From Bacteroidota bacterium (GTDB lineage Bacteria > Bacteroidota > Bacteroidia > Flavobacteriales_D > Sanyastnellaceae): a DNA stretch of 64,000 bases. A program made the position numbers and the translations under genes. Of the stretch, positions 17,120 to 25,863 are shown in pieces. How positions within the stretch are numbered: position 1 is the stretch's first letter; the number at the start of each line of letters is the position of its first letter. Location: contig JAQBTQ010000009.1 of assembly GCA_027624855.1 (NCBI GenBank), forward strand, positions 45,036-109,035, in the 5' to 3' direction. The notes under the pieces were generated by a model. That model saw only the letters and a list, made by a program, of their open reading frames with translations. It was not told the DNA's origin and did not search any database.

Positions 17120-18367
17120 TTAACCTTTCATCAATTCAATTACCGTGATTTCTGGTGGCATTCCAATCCTGCCATGAAAACCCAAGACTCCAAAACCTCG
17201 GTTGATATGCAAAAATTGTCCTTGCTCTTCATACAACCCACCCCACCGTTTGTACCTCCATTTGCTCGGCGACCACTTCACTCCCAGCCATGGAATCTCC
17301 ATACCGAATTGCATCCCATGGGTATGCCCACTTAGGGTGAGTTCAATGGGTGCTTTCCCTTGCATCACTTGTTCTTCCCAATGGGTGGGATCATGCGACA
17401 TGAGAATGGTCACCTTGTTCTCACATCCGCTTTCTTCCATAGCTTTCTTCAAATCACCCGACTTGCGAAATCCCCTTCCCCAATTTTCGACGCCCAAGAG
17501 CAGTAGTTCTTCATTCCCTTTTCGAATTTTCACATGCTCGTTTCTCAATAGACGAAAGCCCATCTCTTCATGAATTTGATACAGTCTTTGGCGACTCGCT
17601 TCTCGCTCTTCATCTTCGAATGGGCCATAGTCAGCATAATCATGATTTCCCATGATGGAAAACTTTCCAAGCGGTGCACTCAACTTGGCAAAGGGAGAAA
17701 TCCAAGGCTCTGCTTCCTCAGCGTGAACGTTGACTAAATCGCCCGTGAACAAAATCAAATCTGCATTCAGTCGATTGATTCCCTCTAGCGCATCCAATAC
17801 AGGTCCAGGAGTTCCGATAAAACTCCCCAAGTGTGCATCGGATATTTGGACAATACACAAGCCATCGAAACTGTCCGGCAACGAGGGAATTGGAATCCGT
17901 ATTCGCTCTGTTCGAAAGGCAAATTTGCCCCATGTTACGCCATACAAGAAGCTTGCGAAGGTCAAACCTGACAAAGCCACCCCCAAATCTGTCAAGAACG
18001 ATTTCCGCGAAATTGGACGGATAGAACCTGAGGACCTGCTTTGACCAAATGATAGCAATTGACGAATCCATTCAGCTATTTCAAAACTCGACATCACCAG
18101 TTTCGGCATGAAGACTGTGAAAAATGAGATGGACAGGATGGAAAGCAATCGTGGATGTGTCGCCCTCCAAGTTGGCCACATGAATCCATTGATTACAAAT
18201 GCTATCCAAACAATAACCATCAAAAAAACCCATGTGCGCCGTATCTGAAACCAATGAGCACTTCGCTCAAATTTTCGTTTCAAAAGTCGGTAAGCCAGCC
18301 ATTCAATGGTGGAAAGCAAAGACGTCATGAAGACGAACATGAAAATCATTCTACCTATCGGGGGCAT
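17120..18367 (-). CDS. Membrane-anchored metallophosphoesterase (YkuE/YaeI-like)
   Basis: Calcineurin-like phosphoesterase of 415 residues. The N-terminal ~145 residues hold three or four hydrophobic segments, so the catalytic domain is membrane-tethered. The metal-binding blocks are complete: ISDAHLGSF (motif I), LILFTGDLVN (II), IMGNHDY (III), ILMSHDPTHW (IV) and LSGHTHGMQFG (V). Relatives hydrolyse lipid or nucleotide phosphates (for example UDP-sugar pyrophosphatases and YkuE); the substrate here is not deducible. The gene lies about 95 bases downstream of the BtuD-like gene and may share its transcript. Confidence 0.88.
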   Translation of the reverse strand: MPPIGRMIFMFVFMTSLLSTIEWLAYRLLKRKFERSAHWFQIRRTWVFLMVIVWIAFVINGFMWPTWRATHPRLLSILSISFFTVFMPKLVMSSFEIAEWIRQLLSFGQSRSSGSIRPISRKSFLTDLGVALSGLTFASFLYGVTWGKFAFRTERIRIPIPSLPDSFDGLCIVQISDAHLGSFIGTPGPVLDALEGINRLNADLILFTGDLVNVHAEEAEPWISPFAKLSAPLGKFSIMGNHDYADYGPFEDEEREASRQRLYQIHEEMGFRLLRNEHVKIRKGNEELLLLGVENWGRGFRKSGDLKKAMEESGCENKVTILMSHDPTHWEEQVMQGKAPIELTLSGHTHGMQFGMEIPWLGVKWSPSKWRYKRWGGLYEEQGQFLHINRGFGVLGFHGRIGMPPEITVIELMKG

Positions 18368-18462
18368 AATCTTGAATGCTTATTCAATTTATCCAAGCGC
18401 CGCAAAAATAAGAACCGGGTGCTCGGACAAACTGTCAATACACGCCAATTCTTCGAAAATTT

Positions 18463-19152
18463 TCAACCCATTTGTCGATGCCACAAACGAGGATTTGATG
18501 CCAAGTCAATCTCCATCCAATGGGACTCGTCAATGAGATGCACCGATGCCAAATTCACATGTTCTGATAATTCAGCGTAATCATGGGTCGCAATAATGAA
18601 CCCCTTTCCATTGACTGAAGCGATACCTAGCTCCTTCCAAAAGGCCATTTTCGAAGGCACATCAAGGAAGGCGGTCGGCTCGTCTAGAATCGTCCATTCG
18701 GTGTTTTGAAGCATTACCCTAGTGAACATAACCCGCTGCGCTTGGCCATCGCTCAAAGTATGAAGCGATTGATTCCACCAATCAACTTCACCAAAAGACC
18801 GAAGCGCCCCCCTGTTTTTCTCCTCATCCTCAGACACCAGCGCCAAAACTTCTGCAACCGACAATTCGCTCGTTTTCGGAGGAAGGCTATGGACAAAAGA
18901 TATCTGCTGAGCACGTTCCACTTGGGACATACATTGGATGGGCTGATCGCCAATCTTGACGACGCCTTCAAGTGGTTCCATAAGACCGGCCAGAACGCGG
19001 AGCATGGTACTTTTTCCAACGCCATTCTTACCGATGATTAAATGAATTCCCTTTTCACCGAACGCCCCGTTTAAACCTTGCAAAATTGGACGTTGAGAAT
19101 CGTATCCAAAACTCAATTTCGAAAAGGTCAACGGAGTGCATTTAGAGCTCAT
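18463..19152 (-). CDS. ABC transporter ATP-binding protein, FecE/BtuD type
   Basis: ATPase of an importer for a metal chelate or corrinoid. I take ATG 19152 (MSSKCTPLTFSKLSFGYDS), which overlaps the permease stop as ATGA; upstream in-frame codons lie inside the permease gene. The 229 residues contain Walker A GKNGVGKST, Q-loop (FVHSLPPKT), a signature sequence with one change (LSDGQ in place of LSGGQ), Walker B WTILDEPTAFLD and the H-loop (IIATHDYAE). It is the last of three overlapping genes (binding protein, permease, ATPase). Confidence 0.9.
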   Translation of the reverse strand: MSSKCTPLTFSKLSFGYDSQRPILQGLNGAFGEKGIHLIIGKNGVGKSTMLRVLAGLMEPLEGVVKIGDQPIQCMSQVERAQQISFVHSLPPKTSELSVAEVLALVSEDEEKNRGALRSFGEVDWWNQSLHTLSDGQAQRVMFTRVMLQNTEWTILDEPTAFLDVPSKMAFWKELGIASVNGKGFIIATHDYAELSEHVNLASVHLIDESHWMEIDLASNPRLWHRQMG

Positions 19153-20138
19153 GCGGCAGACATTTTGGAGTTCTTGATCAAAACCCAAACGACCATGGGA
19201 CCTCCTATTAACGACAAAACTGCATTGAGCGGCCACCCACTGTCCATGAAAAAGACCCCTTTAACGCCCCAATCTGCCAACAAGGCCAAAATACCGCCAG
19301 TAATTGCAGTCAGCGGGATCAATTCTCGATGACTTCGACCTCCAAACAACAATTTCACCACATGTGGCGTGGCTAAACCCAAAAAAGCCACTGGACCGCA
19401 TATTGCCGTAAGCAAACCCGTCATCATTCCCGTTAAGAGTACGACTTGACGGCGAAGTGTTAATTCGTTAACTCCCATGCTTTTTGCAGTCAATGGTCCG
19501 AGCGTCCATATGTCTAAGTCTTTCCGCATTTTCCAGACAATCAGCATACAAACGAGTATGACGAAGAAGAGTATGATAGAAACATTGAATGTTGCTTGTC
19601 CAAAGGTTCCCATGCCCCAGAAAACGAATTGTTGCAATGAATCCGGATCAGCCTCAGATTGCAAAACGGTGATTAGGGCCCCCAAGACATAATTCAACAT
19701 CAAACCGAATATGAGCAGGGACGCCATTCCTCTGAAGCGATGGGAAACTCCGAATACCATCGCCAACGTCAGCGTACTACCAACGAATGCTGCCAAGGTC
19801 GTTCCCCACCAAACGCTTCCCACTCCCGCTAAAACGACCAACGCTACTCCCATACCCGCTCCAGAAGTCACTCCTAGCACACTGGGCCCAGCCAATGGAT
19901 TACCAAGCCAAGTCTGAAGCATCAATCCACAACAACTCAGGCCCATCCCAGTAGAAAGTGCGATTAAGGCGCGAGGCAAACGCACATCAAAAAGAATGGT
20001 CATATGATCTTGAGAAATGTTCACCTCGCCCATTAATCCTTCCAACCAAGGAATGGAAACACTTCCCCAGATTAAGTGACTCAAAAACAAGGTCAGCAAA
20101 ATGCCCCCTCCCATCAATGAAGCACGAGAAAGACTCAT
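19149..20138 (-). CDS. ABC transporter permease, FecCD/BtuC family
   Basis: Inner-membrane permease with about ten hydrophobic helices, 329 residues. Family landmarks are RLPRALIALSTGMGLSCCGLMLQ, NPLAGPSVLGVTSGAGMG and CGPVAFLGLATPHVVKLLFG (coupling helix), followed by HRELIPLTAITGG. The ATG at 20138 forms an ATGA overlap with the binding-protein stop and is preferred over the ATG four codons earlier. It transports a siderophore, heme or cobalamin; the partner protein points to cobalamin. Confidence 0.93.
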   Translation of the reverse strand: MSLSRASLMGGGILLTLFLSHLIWGSVSIPWLEGLMGEVNISQDHMTILFDVRLPRALIALSTGMGLSCCGLMLQTWLGNPLAGPSVLGVTSGAGMGVALVVLAGVGSVWWGTTLAAFVGSTLTLAMVFGVSHRFRGMASLLIFGLMLNYVLGALITVLQSEADPDSLQQFVFWGMGTFGQATFNVSIILFFVILVCMLIVWKMRKDLDIWTLGPLTAKSMGVNELTLRRQVVLLTGMMTGLLTAICGPVAFLGLATPHVVKLLFGGRSHRELIPLTAITGGILALLADWGVKGVFFMDSGWPLNAVLSLIGGPMVVWVLIKNSKMSAA

Positions 20139-21304
20139 TGCGAAATCCATTTAAAGCACACTGAATCCAGTTCGATGTCTGAATCCTCGTAAAGCAATGC
20201 TCTAATGTTTTGCAACAAAGCATCAGGATGTGCGACCCACCAACCAAAATAATCACACGTTTGGGTATTCGCGTAAAACACCTTTCCATCTATTGGAATC
20301 ACAATTGAATTCTGAGGATTCATCACTTTCAGATCGGTCAAGGTCAACACTTCAGAAGGATGAGACAGGACCATGCCCCATGCATCCGAGTGGTTTCGGA
20401 TTTCGATTAATTCTTCAATTGAGACTTGGACGTTTTCAGTTTCCATCCGATTGGCAAAAACATATTTAGACCCGGCATCCTGAAGCAAAGTTGCGATAAA
20501 ACTATTTCCACTAGGAGCACTCCAAGCGCCTTGATCAAAGCTCCCGGTAAACACAAGTAAGGAATCACTTCCCGGCAACGGTTGCGATTTAACGGCTTCG
20601 TATTGGATCGCAATTGCATTGAATGCGCTATCTGCCTCGGCCAATTCCAAATCTCCGACCATCCAAGCGAGTGCCCTCATCCATTCTGCACGACCTAAGG
20701 GAGTTCGCTCGGCATATTCCACAATAGGAACAATGGGCAAGTCTTTCGCCCACACCAAATCTTTTAAGGGATTGCCATAAGGGTAAATGCAAAATGCTTT
20801 AAATCGCGCATTGACTATAACCTCATGATCCCATTCTGGATTTCCACCAAAATTTGAGACCTCTTTGTTCTTGATGCGCTCAAGTGCTGATTTCGATTGA
20901 AGGAAATCCAAATAGCCTCCACCGCTCCAATTTAGAAGCATCGGATCCCACGGCTCCATCAATGCGACATGGGTAGAACTCATGGTCACAAGCCCCCCCG
21001 AACCCAAAACAACCGAAGGAGAAGCCTGAGCTTGGTCTGCGCTAAACGATGTCGAATCCCTGTAAACAGTGCATTCAATGGCATTACGGTCCAAACTTAA
21101 TATCTCCAGACACCTCCCACTACCTTGTGATGTCTCGAAGTCTCGCCATCGAAAGCCCTCTGCGTATCGGGCTGCCTGAATGGACTTTTCCGAAGTAACA
21201 TCCGGACTTTCTCCAGACAATTGACATCCTGCAAATCCGAATAAAATCCATGAATAAATCCATCGCATTGCACGCAAGTATGAATACGATTTTTCTGATT
21301 GCAT
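20135..21304 (-). CDS. Helical-backbone substrate-binding lipoprotein, BtuF-like
   Basis: Lipid-anchored periplasmic receptor of the import system, 389 residues. The lipobox is WILFGFAGC at about residue 27. The domain shows TMSSTHVALMEPWD near the start of the first lobe and the segment VEYAERTPLGRAEWMRALAW, which is strongly reminiscent of the BtuF/FecB receptors of Bacteroidota. The start at 21304 is fixed by promoter geometry: a TACCTTTG box ends four bases before it. It is divergent from the carboxylase gene, 34 bases between start codons. No cobalamin riboswitch can fit in front of it. Confidence 0.85.
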   Translation of the reverse strand: MQSEKSYSYLRAMRWIYSWILFGFAGCQLSGESPDVTSEKSIQAARYAEGFRWRDFETSQGSGRCLEILSLDRNAIECTVYRDSTSFSADQAQASPSVVLGSGGLVTMSSTHVALMEPWDPMLLNWSGGGYLDFLQSKSALERIKNKEVSNFGGNPEWDHEVIVNARFKAFCIYPYGNPLKDLVWAKDLPIVPIVEYAERTPLGRAEWMRALAWMVGDLELAEADSAFNAIAIQYEAVKSQPLPGSDSLLVFTGSFDQGAWSAPSGNSFIATLLQDAGSKYVFANRMETENVQVSIEELIEIRNHSDAWGMVLSHPSEVLTLTDLKVMNPQNSIVIPIDGKVFYANTQTCDYFGWWVAHPDALLQNIRALLYEDSDIELDSVCFKWISQ

Positions 21305-21308
21305 AGAA

Positions 21309-21316
21309 CAAAGGTA
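21309..21316 (-). promoter_or_regulatory. -7 box of the BtuF-like gene, leaderless geometry
   Basis: TACCTTTG on the minus strand, then TTCT, then ATG at 21304. Faces the carboxylase promoter; together they occupy 34 bases. Confidence 0.6.
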
Positions 21317-21326
21317 CCTCTCCTAT

Positions 21327-21334
21327 TAACTTTA
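21327..21334 (+). promoter_or_regulatory. -7 box of the carboxylase gene, leaderless geometry
   Basis: TAACTTTA (last base A rather than G), then CCCT, then ATG at 21339. Confidence 0.5.
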
Positions 21335-21338
21335 CCCT

Positions 21339-22982
21339 ATGCCCAAAAAACTGAATCCCTCAGAACTTGAATGGAATCGAAACGAGGATGCTATGCGACT
21401 GGCATGGACGCCGATTCGTGATAAGATTGAAATCGCGGCCAAGGGCGGCGGACAGAGCCGCATTGACAAGGAACATGAAAAAGGAAAATTAACTGCGCGT
21501 GAACGCATGGCTCTCCTATTTGATGCCGAGTCTTCACCCATTGAAATTGGCGCACTCGCTGGTGAAGGGATGTATGAGGAACATGGCGGCTGTCCCGGCG
21601 GAGGTGTCGTCGTCAAAATTGGTCACATCAGCGGAAGACTTACCATCGTTGTCGCCAATGACGCCACTGTAAAGGCTGGAGCGTGGTTTCCAATTACCGG
21701 GAAAAAGAACCTCCGGGCACAAGAAATTGCAATGGAAAATCGCCTCCCCATCGTCTACCTAGTGGATAGTGCGGGGGTTTTTCTTCCCATGCAAAATGAA
21801 ATTTTTCCCGACAAAGAACATTTTGGACGGATGTTTCGCAACAATGCAAAAATGAGCGCTATGGGCATTCCACAAATTGCCGCGGTTATGGGAGCTTGTG
21901 TGGCTGGTGGAGCATATTTACCCATTATGAGTGATGAAGCCTTGATCGTCAAGGGAACTGGATCAATATTTTTAGCGGGTAGCTATCTCGTCAAAGCAGC
22001 CATCGGAGAATCCATTGACAATGAAACTTTGGGAGGAGCTCAAACCCATAGTAGTATAAGTGGAATCGTGGATCATGCTTGCGACTCGGAGGAGGAAGCT
22101 TTAGCGACCATTCGAAAATTGATTGGGCACTTCAAGGAAAACACCAATCTCGCGGGTTTTCAAAGGTCCTCGCCAGTCAATCCAAGTGGGAAGAGCCTGT
22201 GCGGAATCCTTCCACCTGAACGAAATCAGCCTTACGATACGATGCAATTGATCGATTCATTGGTGGATGCGGGAAGCTTTACGGAATTCAAAAAAGATTA
22301 CGGTAAGACCATCATTACTGGATTTGCCCGAATCGATGGATGGAGCGTAGGCATCATTGCAAACCAACGAAAGCTGGTCAAGTCAAAAACCGATGGAATG
22401 CAGTTTGGTGGGGTCATCTATTCCGATAGTGCTGACAAATCCGCGCGATTCATCATGAACTGCAATCAAAAAGGCATTCCATTGGTTTTCATTCAAGACG
22501 TTACCGGATTCATGGTCGGCTCGAGAAGTGAACATGGTGGCATCATAAAAGACGGGGCGAAAATGGTGAATGCCGTGGCCAATTCAACCGTTCCAAAATT
22601 CACTGTCATTGTTGGCAATAGTTATGGAGCAGGAAATTATGCCATGTGTGGCAAAGCCTATGATCCCCGATTAATCATTGCATGGCCAACAGCAAAATTG
22701 GCAGTAATGGGCGGAGACCAGGCTGCTGAAGTTCTGCAGCAAATCGAAATCTCAAGGCTGAAAAAACTCGGGGAAATGCCGGATGAGAAGGCTCAACAAG
22801 CTCTGCATAAAAGGCTGGCAACACAGTATGAAGAACAAACGCATCCCCTCTATGCCGCAGCGCGACTTTGGGTTGATGCCATCATCGATCCGGACGAAAC
22901 CAGGCACTGGATAAGCACGGGCATCGCGGCATCCAATCACAGTCCCATCGAAGAATTCAAAACAGGGGTGATTCAAACCTAG
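21339..22982 (+). CDS. Acyl-CoA carboxylase beta (carboxyltransferase) subunit
   Basis: Biotin-dependent carboxylase component that moves carboxyl from biotin to an acyl-CoA. The 547 residues carry both crotonase-like halves: N-terminal EEHGGCPGGGVVVKIG and ACVAGGAYLPIMSDE with KGTGSIFLAGSYLVKAAIGE; C-terminal VFIQDVTGFMVGSRSEHGGI and GNSYGAGNYAMCGKAYDPR with AWPTAKLAVMGGDQAA. The SEHGGIIKDGAK segment and overall pattern favour the methylcrotonyl-/geranyl-CoA type over propionyl-CoA carboxylase, but the acyl substrate is uncertain. No biotin carboxylase subunit is in the window. It is transcribed alone from a promoter next to its ATG. Confidence 0.9.
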   Translation: MPKKLNPSELEWNRNEDAMRLAWTPIRDKIEIAAKGGGQSRIDKEHEKGKLTARERMALLFDAESSPIEIGALAGEGMYEEHGGCPGGGVVVKIGHISGRLTIVVANDATVKAGAWFPITGKKNLRAQEIAMENRLPIVYLVDSAGVFLPMQNEIFPDKEHFGRMFRNNAKMSAMGIPQIAAVMGACVAGGAYLPIMSDEALIVKGTGSIFLAGSYLVKAAIGESIDNETLGGAQTHSSISGIVDHACDSEEEALATIRKLIGHFKENTNLAGFQRSSPVNPSGKSLCGILPPERNQPYDTMQLIDSLVDAGSFTEFKKDYGKTIITGFARIDGWSVGIIANQRKLVKSKTDGMQFGGVIYSDSADKSARFIMNCNQKGIPLVFIQDVTGFMVGSRSEHGGIIKDGAKMVNAVANSTVPKFTVIVGNSYGAGNYAMCGKAYDPRLIIAWPTAKLAVMGGDQAAEVLQQIEISRLKKLGEMPDEKAQQALHKRLATQYEEQTHPLYAAARLWVDAIIDPDETRHWISTGIAASNHSPIEEFKTGVIQT

Positions 22983-23011
22983 TGCGCCATTGAGGTTGAT
23001 TCAGCAGCGAA

Positions 23012-23521
23012 TCATTGTCCTCGTTCGTGGCGCTGCAACTTCAATAACATGTCTTGATACAGAGGAACCCGAATGTCCTGGCCATCGATTTCTTCTAAAT
23101 GGCCACGAAGCATCAGAATAACATCTAAAAGCACCTGTTCATCAAGAACATGCTCCAATTCCTCTACCCAAGTCAATGCTTCCATTGCGCATCGGTAGTC
23201 CCCATCGATTGCGCATTGAACAATGCTGATTAAATCATCCTCTGATTGAAAACCACAGCTCCACAAAAATGAAATAACATCAGCGTGAATGCTACTGAAT
23301 TCTGGGTCGTCTAAAGCATCAGAAAAAACAGATGCTGCATCAGAGATCTTTAATGCACCGAGTAATCCAGCGATTTCAGTCCTGATTTCTTCGTCTTCCA
23401 GATCTCTAAAAACTTCCATCAGCGGACGCACCCATTCGAGTGTTCCATGGTCTCGAGCTTTTTCTATCGCCCGCAATACATCTTCTCGTTTTTGGGAATA
23501 CAATCCGTTGAATTCTTGCAT
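23012..23521 (-). CDS. HEAT-repeat-like small protein
   Basis: Hypothetical cytoplasmic protein of 169 residues, almost entirely helical and rich in acidic residues. Paired helices such as RPLMEVFRDLEDEEIRTEIAGLLGAL and a following FSDALDDPEF unit read like HEAT or armadillo-type repeats. No signal peptide or catalytic motif is visible. It starts 14 bases beyond the stop of the upstream NUDIX gene and is probably co-transcribed with it. A role in protein-protein contacts is plausible; the partner is unknown. Confidence 0.65.
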   Translation of the reverse strand: MQEFNGLYSQKREDVLRAIEKARDHGTLEWVRPLMEVFRDLEDEEIRTEIAGLLGALKISDAASVFSDALDDPEFSSIHADVISFLWSCGFQSEDDLISIVQCAIDGDYRCAMEALTWVEELEHVLDEQVLLDVILMLRGHLEEIDGQDIRVPLYQDMLLKLQRHERGQ

Positions 23522-23535
23522 GGTGCAAATTTACA

Positions 23536-24189
23536 TCAGTGATTCTCAGTCATGGACTTCCATGCAAACGTCAATTCGGTTAGGATAATGGCCGTCGCTC
23601 CCCAAATGACTTCTCCCTTCCAATGGTATGCCGGCAATTCGACTCTTTGATCTGGACTGATGGAAATGGAAGTAGGACGTAAGGCATCCGGTTTCAAAAA
23701 TTCGCCCACAGGAATGGTCAATACCGATTGGACTTCAGTAGGATCGATTTTCCAATCCGGTTCTGAATCCATTACGTGAATAAACGGCTTAACTAAAAAA
23801 TTTGAAGGGGGAATGAAGCGTTCAGATAACCCATCGATTAAACGAGGCAACTCCAATGGAACTCCCATTTCTTCGAGAAATTCCCGCATTGCTGTTTGCT
23901 TCAAATCGGCGTCACCTTCTTCACGTTCACCTCCCGGTATGGAAATCTGACCACTGTGTACACCCGGATACTCCGTTCGCTTCATCAAAGACAAATGCCA
24001 TTCACCATCAACTTCGAACAAAGGCAAAGCAACTCCAGCGTATCGAATGGCATGAATTGATTCGTCGGAGGCCTCAGGGCGCGGCCTTCGGAACGGCATC
24101 ATCGCGTCCGCATTAGCGCTAAACACCTTTCCATGCGCCTCAAATTCCGCAGTCAAATCCAAAATCAAGCGCTTCGACGAATCATTCAT
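23536..24189 (-). CDS. NUDIX hydrolase, CoA pyrophosphatase-like
   Basis: Hydrolase of nucleoside-diphosphate-linked compounds, 217 residues from ATG 24189. The NUDIX box is complete: GGEREEGDADLKQTAMREFLEEMGV (G-x5-E-x7-REUxEExGU), preceded by YPGVHSGQISIPGGE, which is the extension typical of CoA pyrophosphatases (NudL/CTR6 group). In-frame starts at 24213 and 24207 are possible but add non-conserved residues. A GATTTTTG sequence four bases before ATG 24189 resembles the leaderless promoter pattern with one mismatch. It is divergent from aat (60 bases). Confidence 0.88.
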   Translation of the reverse strand: MNDSSKRLILDLTAEFEAHGKVFSANADAMMPFRRPRPEASDESIHAIRYAGVALPLFEVDGEWHLSLMKRTEYPGVHSGQISIPGGEREEGDADLKQTAMREFLEEMGVPLELPRLIDGLSERFIPPSNFLVKPFIHVMDSEPDWKIDPTEVQSVLTIPVGEFLKPDALRPTSISISPDQRVELPAYHWKGEVIWGATAIILTELTFAWKSMTENH

Positions 24190-24249
24190 TGCACAAAAAT
24201 CCAACATTCTCACAAATGCCCATTACATTCGAGCATAGGAATAGACAGC

Positions 24250-24945
24250 ATGGACAACCCACCAAAAGTCACCATTCTCGACGACACATTCACCTTCCCT
24301 CCAGTCCATCTTGCTTGGGAGGGATTGTTGGCGATTGGAGGGGATTTACAGGAAGCAAGGCTCATTGCTGCTTATGAAAACGGAATCTTCCCCTGGTACG
24401 GTGAAAATGACCCCATTTTGTGGTGGGCACCAGAAACGCGCTCCGTTTTGTTCCTGGATAATCTGCACGTTTCAAAAAGCATGCGAAACGTATTGAATCA
24501 AAAGATCTTCGAACTGAAGATCGACAACTCATTCCCTGAGGTCATTCGTCAATGTTCTGAATTACGGGCTTCCGCCGAAGGCACATGGATTTCGGAAGAA
24601 ATCATTGAAGCCTATATCAGACTGCATGATCTGGGTTTAGCTCATTCCTTCGAAGCGTGGCAGAACAATCAACTCGTTGGTGGCTTATATGGGGTGAGCA
24701 TTGGAAGAATGTTTTTCGGAGAAAGCATGTTCTCCATTGTGAGCAACGCTTCAAAATTTGCATTCATTGAACTCGTCCGCTGGGCGAAAAAGCGAAATTT
24801 CGGTCCCATTGACTGCCAAATCAGTAACACTCACTTGCAATCCCTTGGAGCCAAAACCATCCATCGTGATGAATACATGACGTTGTTGCGGAGCAACTTA
24901 GCCGCTGCGAAAACCATCAGAAAACCCTGGAATTCAGTTGATTAA
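24250..24945 (+). CDS. aat: Leucyl/phenylalanyl-tRNA--protein transferase
   Basis: N-end rule enzyme that adds Leu or Phe from tRNA to proteins with N-terminal Arg or Lys, marking them for ClpAP-type degradation. The 231 residues start at ATG 24250 (MDNPPKVTILDDTFTFPP); the longer frame crosses into the divergent NUDIX gene. Family signatures: GLLAIGGDL, AYENGIFPWYGENDPILWWAPETR, GTWISEEIIEAYIRLHDLG, SIGRMFFGESMFS and DCQISNTHLQSLGA. It is monocistronic, followed by a 189-base gap. Confidence 0.95.
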   Translation: MDNPPKVTILDDTFTFPPVHLAWEGLLAIGGDLQEARLIAAYENGIFPWYGENDPILWWAPETRSVLFLDNLHVSKSMRNVLNQKIFELKIDNSFPEVIRQCSELRASAEGTWISEEIIEAYIRLHDLGLAHSFEAWQNNQLVGGLYGVSIGRMFFGESMFSIVSNASKFAFIELVRWAKKRNFGPIDCQISNTHLQSLGAKTIHRDEYMTLLRSNLAAAKTIRKPWNSVD

Positions 24946-25134
24946 CTTGTAAGTCGCTGCTGAAAAAACTACGAATCCACAAGTAATTCACAATATTTCT
25001 TGAGTCGTTAACAATTCGTTCATATTTCATATCCGATTTACCCCAGTTTGCGCGTGTGGCCTTGTATTTTGCCCTTGTCTTCATATTGAAGCAAACCATT
25101 TATCGCTTCCCTAACCTACACACTCCTTAGCAAC

Positions 25135-25404
25135 ATGGATAAGTACGATTACATGATCCTCGACATCATTCAGACCTACAAACAAGAACAACAGTCTCAC
25201 ATCCGATTGGCCGTTTTAGAGCGCAACTTTTGGAAGCGAATTGAGGCAGATACTGACTTGAGTGTTGGTCAAGCGCGAATTGGAGAGCGAATCACGAACT
25301 TGTACTTGGATGGAATGCTACAGAATAAGAATGGATACACCTTGACAAAAAAAGGGAGGGAACAATTGGCTTTTGCTCCTTGGAAACAGAACCAACTTGC
25401 CTGA
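25135..25404 (+). CDS. Small winged-helix-like protein
   Basis: Hypothetical protein of 89 residues. Its composition (helical N-terminus YDYMILDIIQTYKQE, helix with VGQARIGERITNLYLDGML, then a beta-wing-like NGYTLTKKGREQL) resembles a small winged-helix DNA-binding fold as in PadR/ArsR-like proteins. No ligand or metal residues are obvious. It is a single gene bounded by a strong terminator 47 bases downstream. A TATTTTG box at 25065-25071 with TTTG 14 nt before it could be its promoter, leaving a leader of about 60 nt. Function unknown. Confidence 0.7.
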   Translation: MDKYDYMILDIIQTYKQEQQSHIRLAVLERNFWKRIEADTDLSVGQARIGERITNLYLDGMLQNKNGYTLTKKGREQLAFAPWKQNQLA

Positions 25405-25450
25405 GCTGGGCTTAAGGCATCCCATTCCAAAAGATCCTACAGAGATGATA

Positions 25451-25490
25451 AAAAGAAAGCCGAGCTGTTTAGCTCGGCTTTCTTTTATTC
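25451..25490 (+). terminator. Intrinsic terminator of the winged-helix-like gene
   Basis: Perfect 15-bp stem (25451-25465 with 25472-25486), 6-nt loop; the right arm itself ends in TTTCTTTT. It may also act on the minus strand, whose arm ends in the complementary U-rich sequence. Confidence 0.85.
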
Positions 25491-25573
25491 CATTTTTTGT
25501 TTTCTGAAGATGAGTCTCATTTGACGCACATCTATAAATATTTCTTCAAGGAAGACGTCAATCGAGTGTCAAA

Positions 25574-25717
25574 TCACTCCTCGAGCACCTCCAAACTTGG
25601 GTACTTTTCTTTCCAAAAGGCCAATTTCTCTTGATCTCTCACTGTAATCACAGTTCTACGGTCTAACCGCACCTTGATATTGGGCTGCAATTCCTTTTCT
25701 CGCTTTTTTCTGGCCAT
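25574..25717 (-). CDS. 47-residue basic protein
   Basis: Short frame of 48 codons from ATG 25717 to TGA 25574. The product starts MARKKREKELQPNIKVRLDR, then RTVITVRDQEKLAFWKEKYP and an acidic LEVLEE end. The basic N-terminus and the absence of low-complexity filler argue for a real gene, and it sits in an otherwise empty gap between two transcription units. No family is recognised; a nucleic-acid- or ribosome-associated role is a guess. No clear promoter or terminator was found. Confidence 0.5.
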   Translation of the reverse strand: MARKKREKELQPNIKVRLDRRTVITVRDQEKLAFWKEKYPSLEVLEE

Positions 25718-25863
25718 GACCGTCTGTTTTTACGCTTAATGATATCTGGACAACTAAGGAACACAAATTCTCACCAAAAAGTTGCCACTGTGCAAAAAGA
25801 ATAATCTTTTGTTAAGGAATTTTATCGAAAAATCAAACAATCAGGGATCCAGAAGCGTGTTCG

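Noticed and set aside
21305..21338. Cobalamin riboswitch before the importer
   Set aside because: Only 34 bases separate the divergent starts, far too short for the RNA element.
22998..23015. Short inverted repeat TGATTC/GAATCA between the carboxylase and HEAT-like genes
   Set aside because: Only six pairs and no U-run on either strand.
24917..25099. 60-residue minus-strand frame after aat
   Set aside because: It overlaps the aat 3' end and has no family resemblance; the rest of the gap looks like promoter region.
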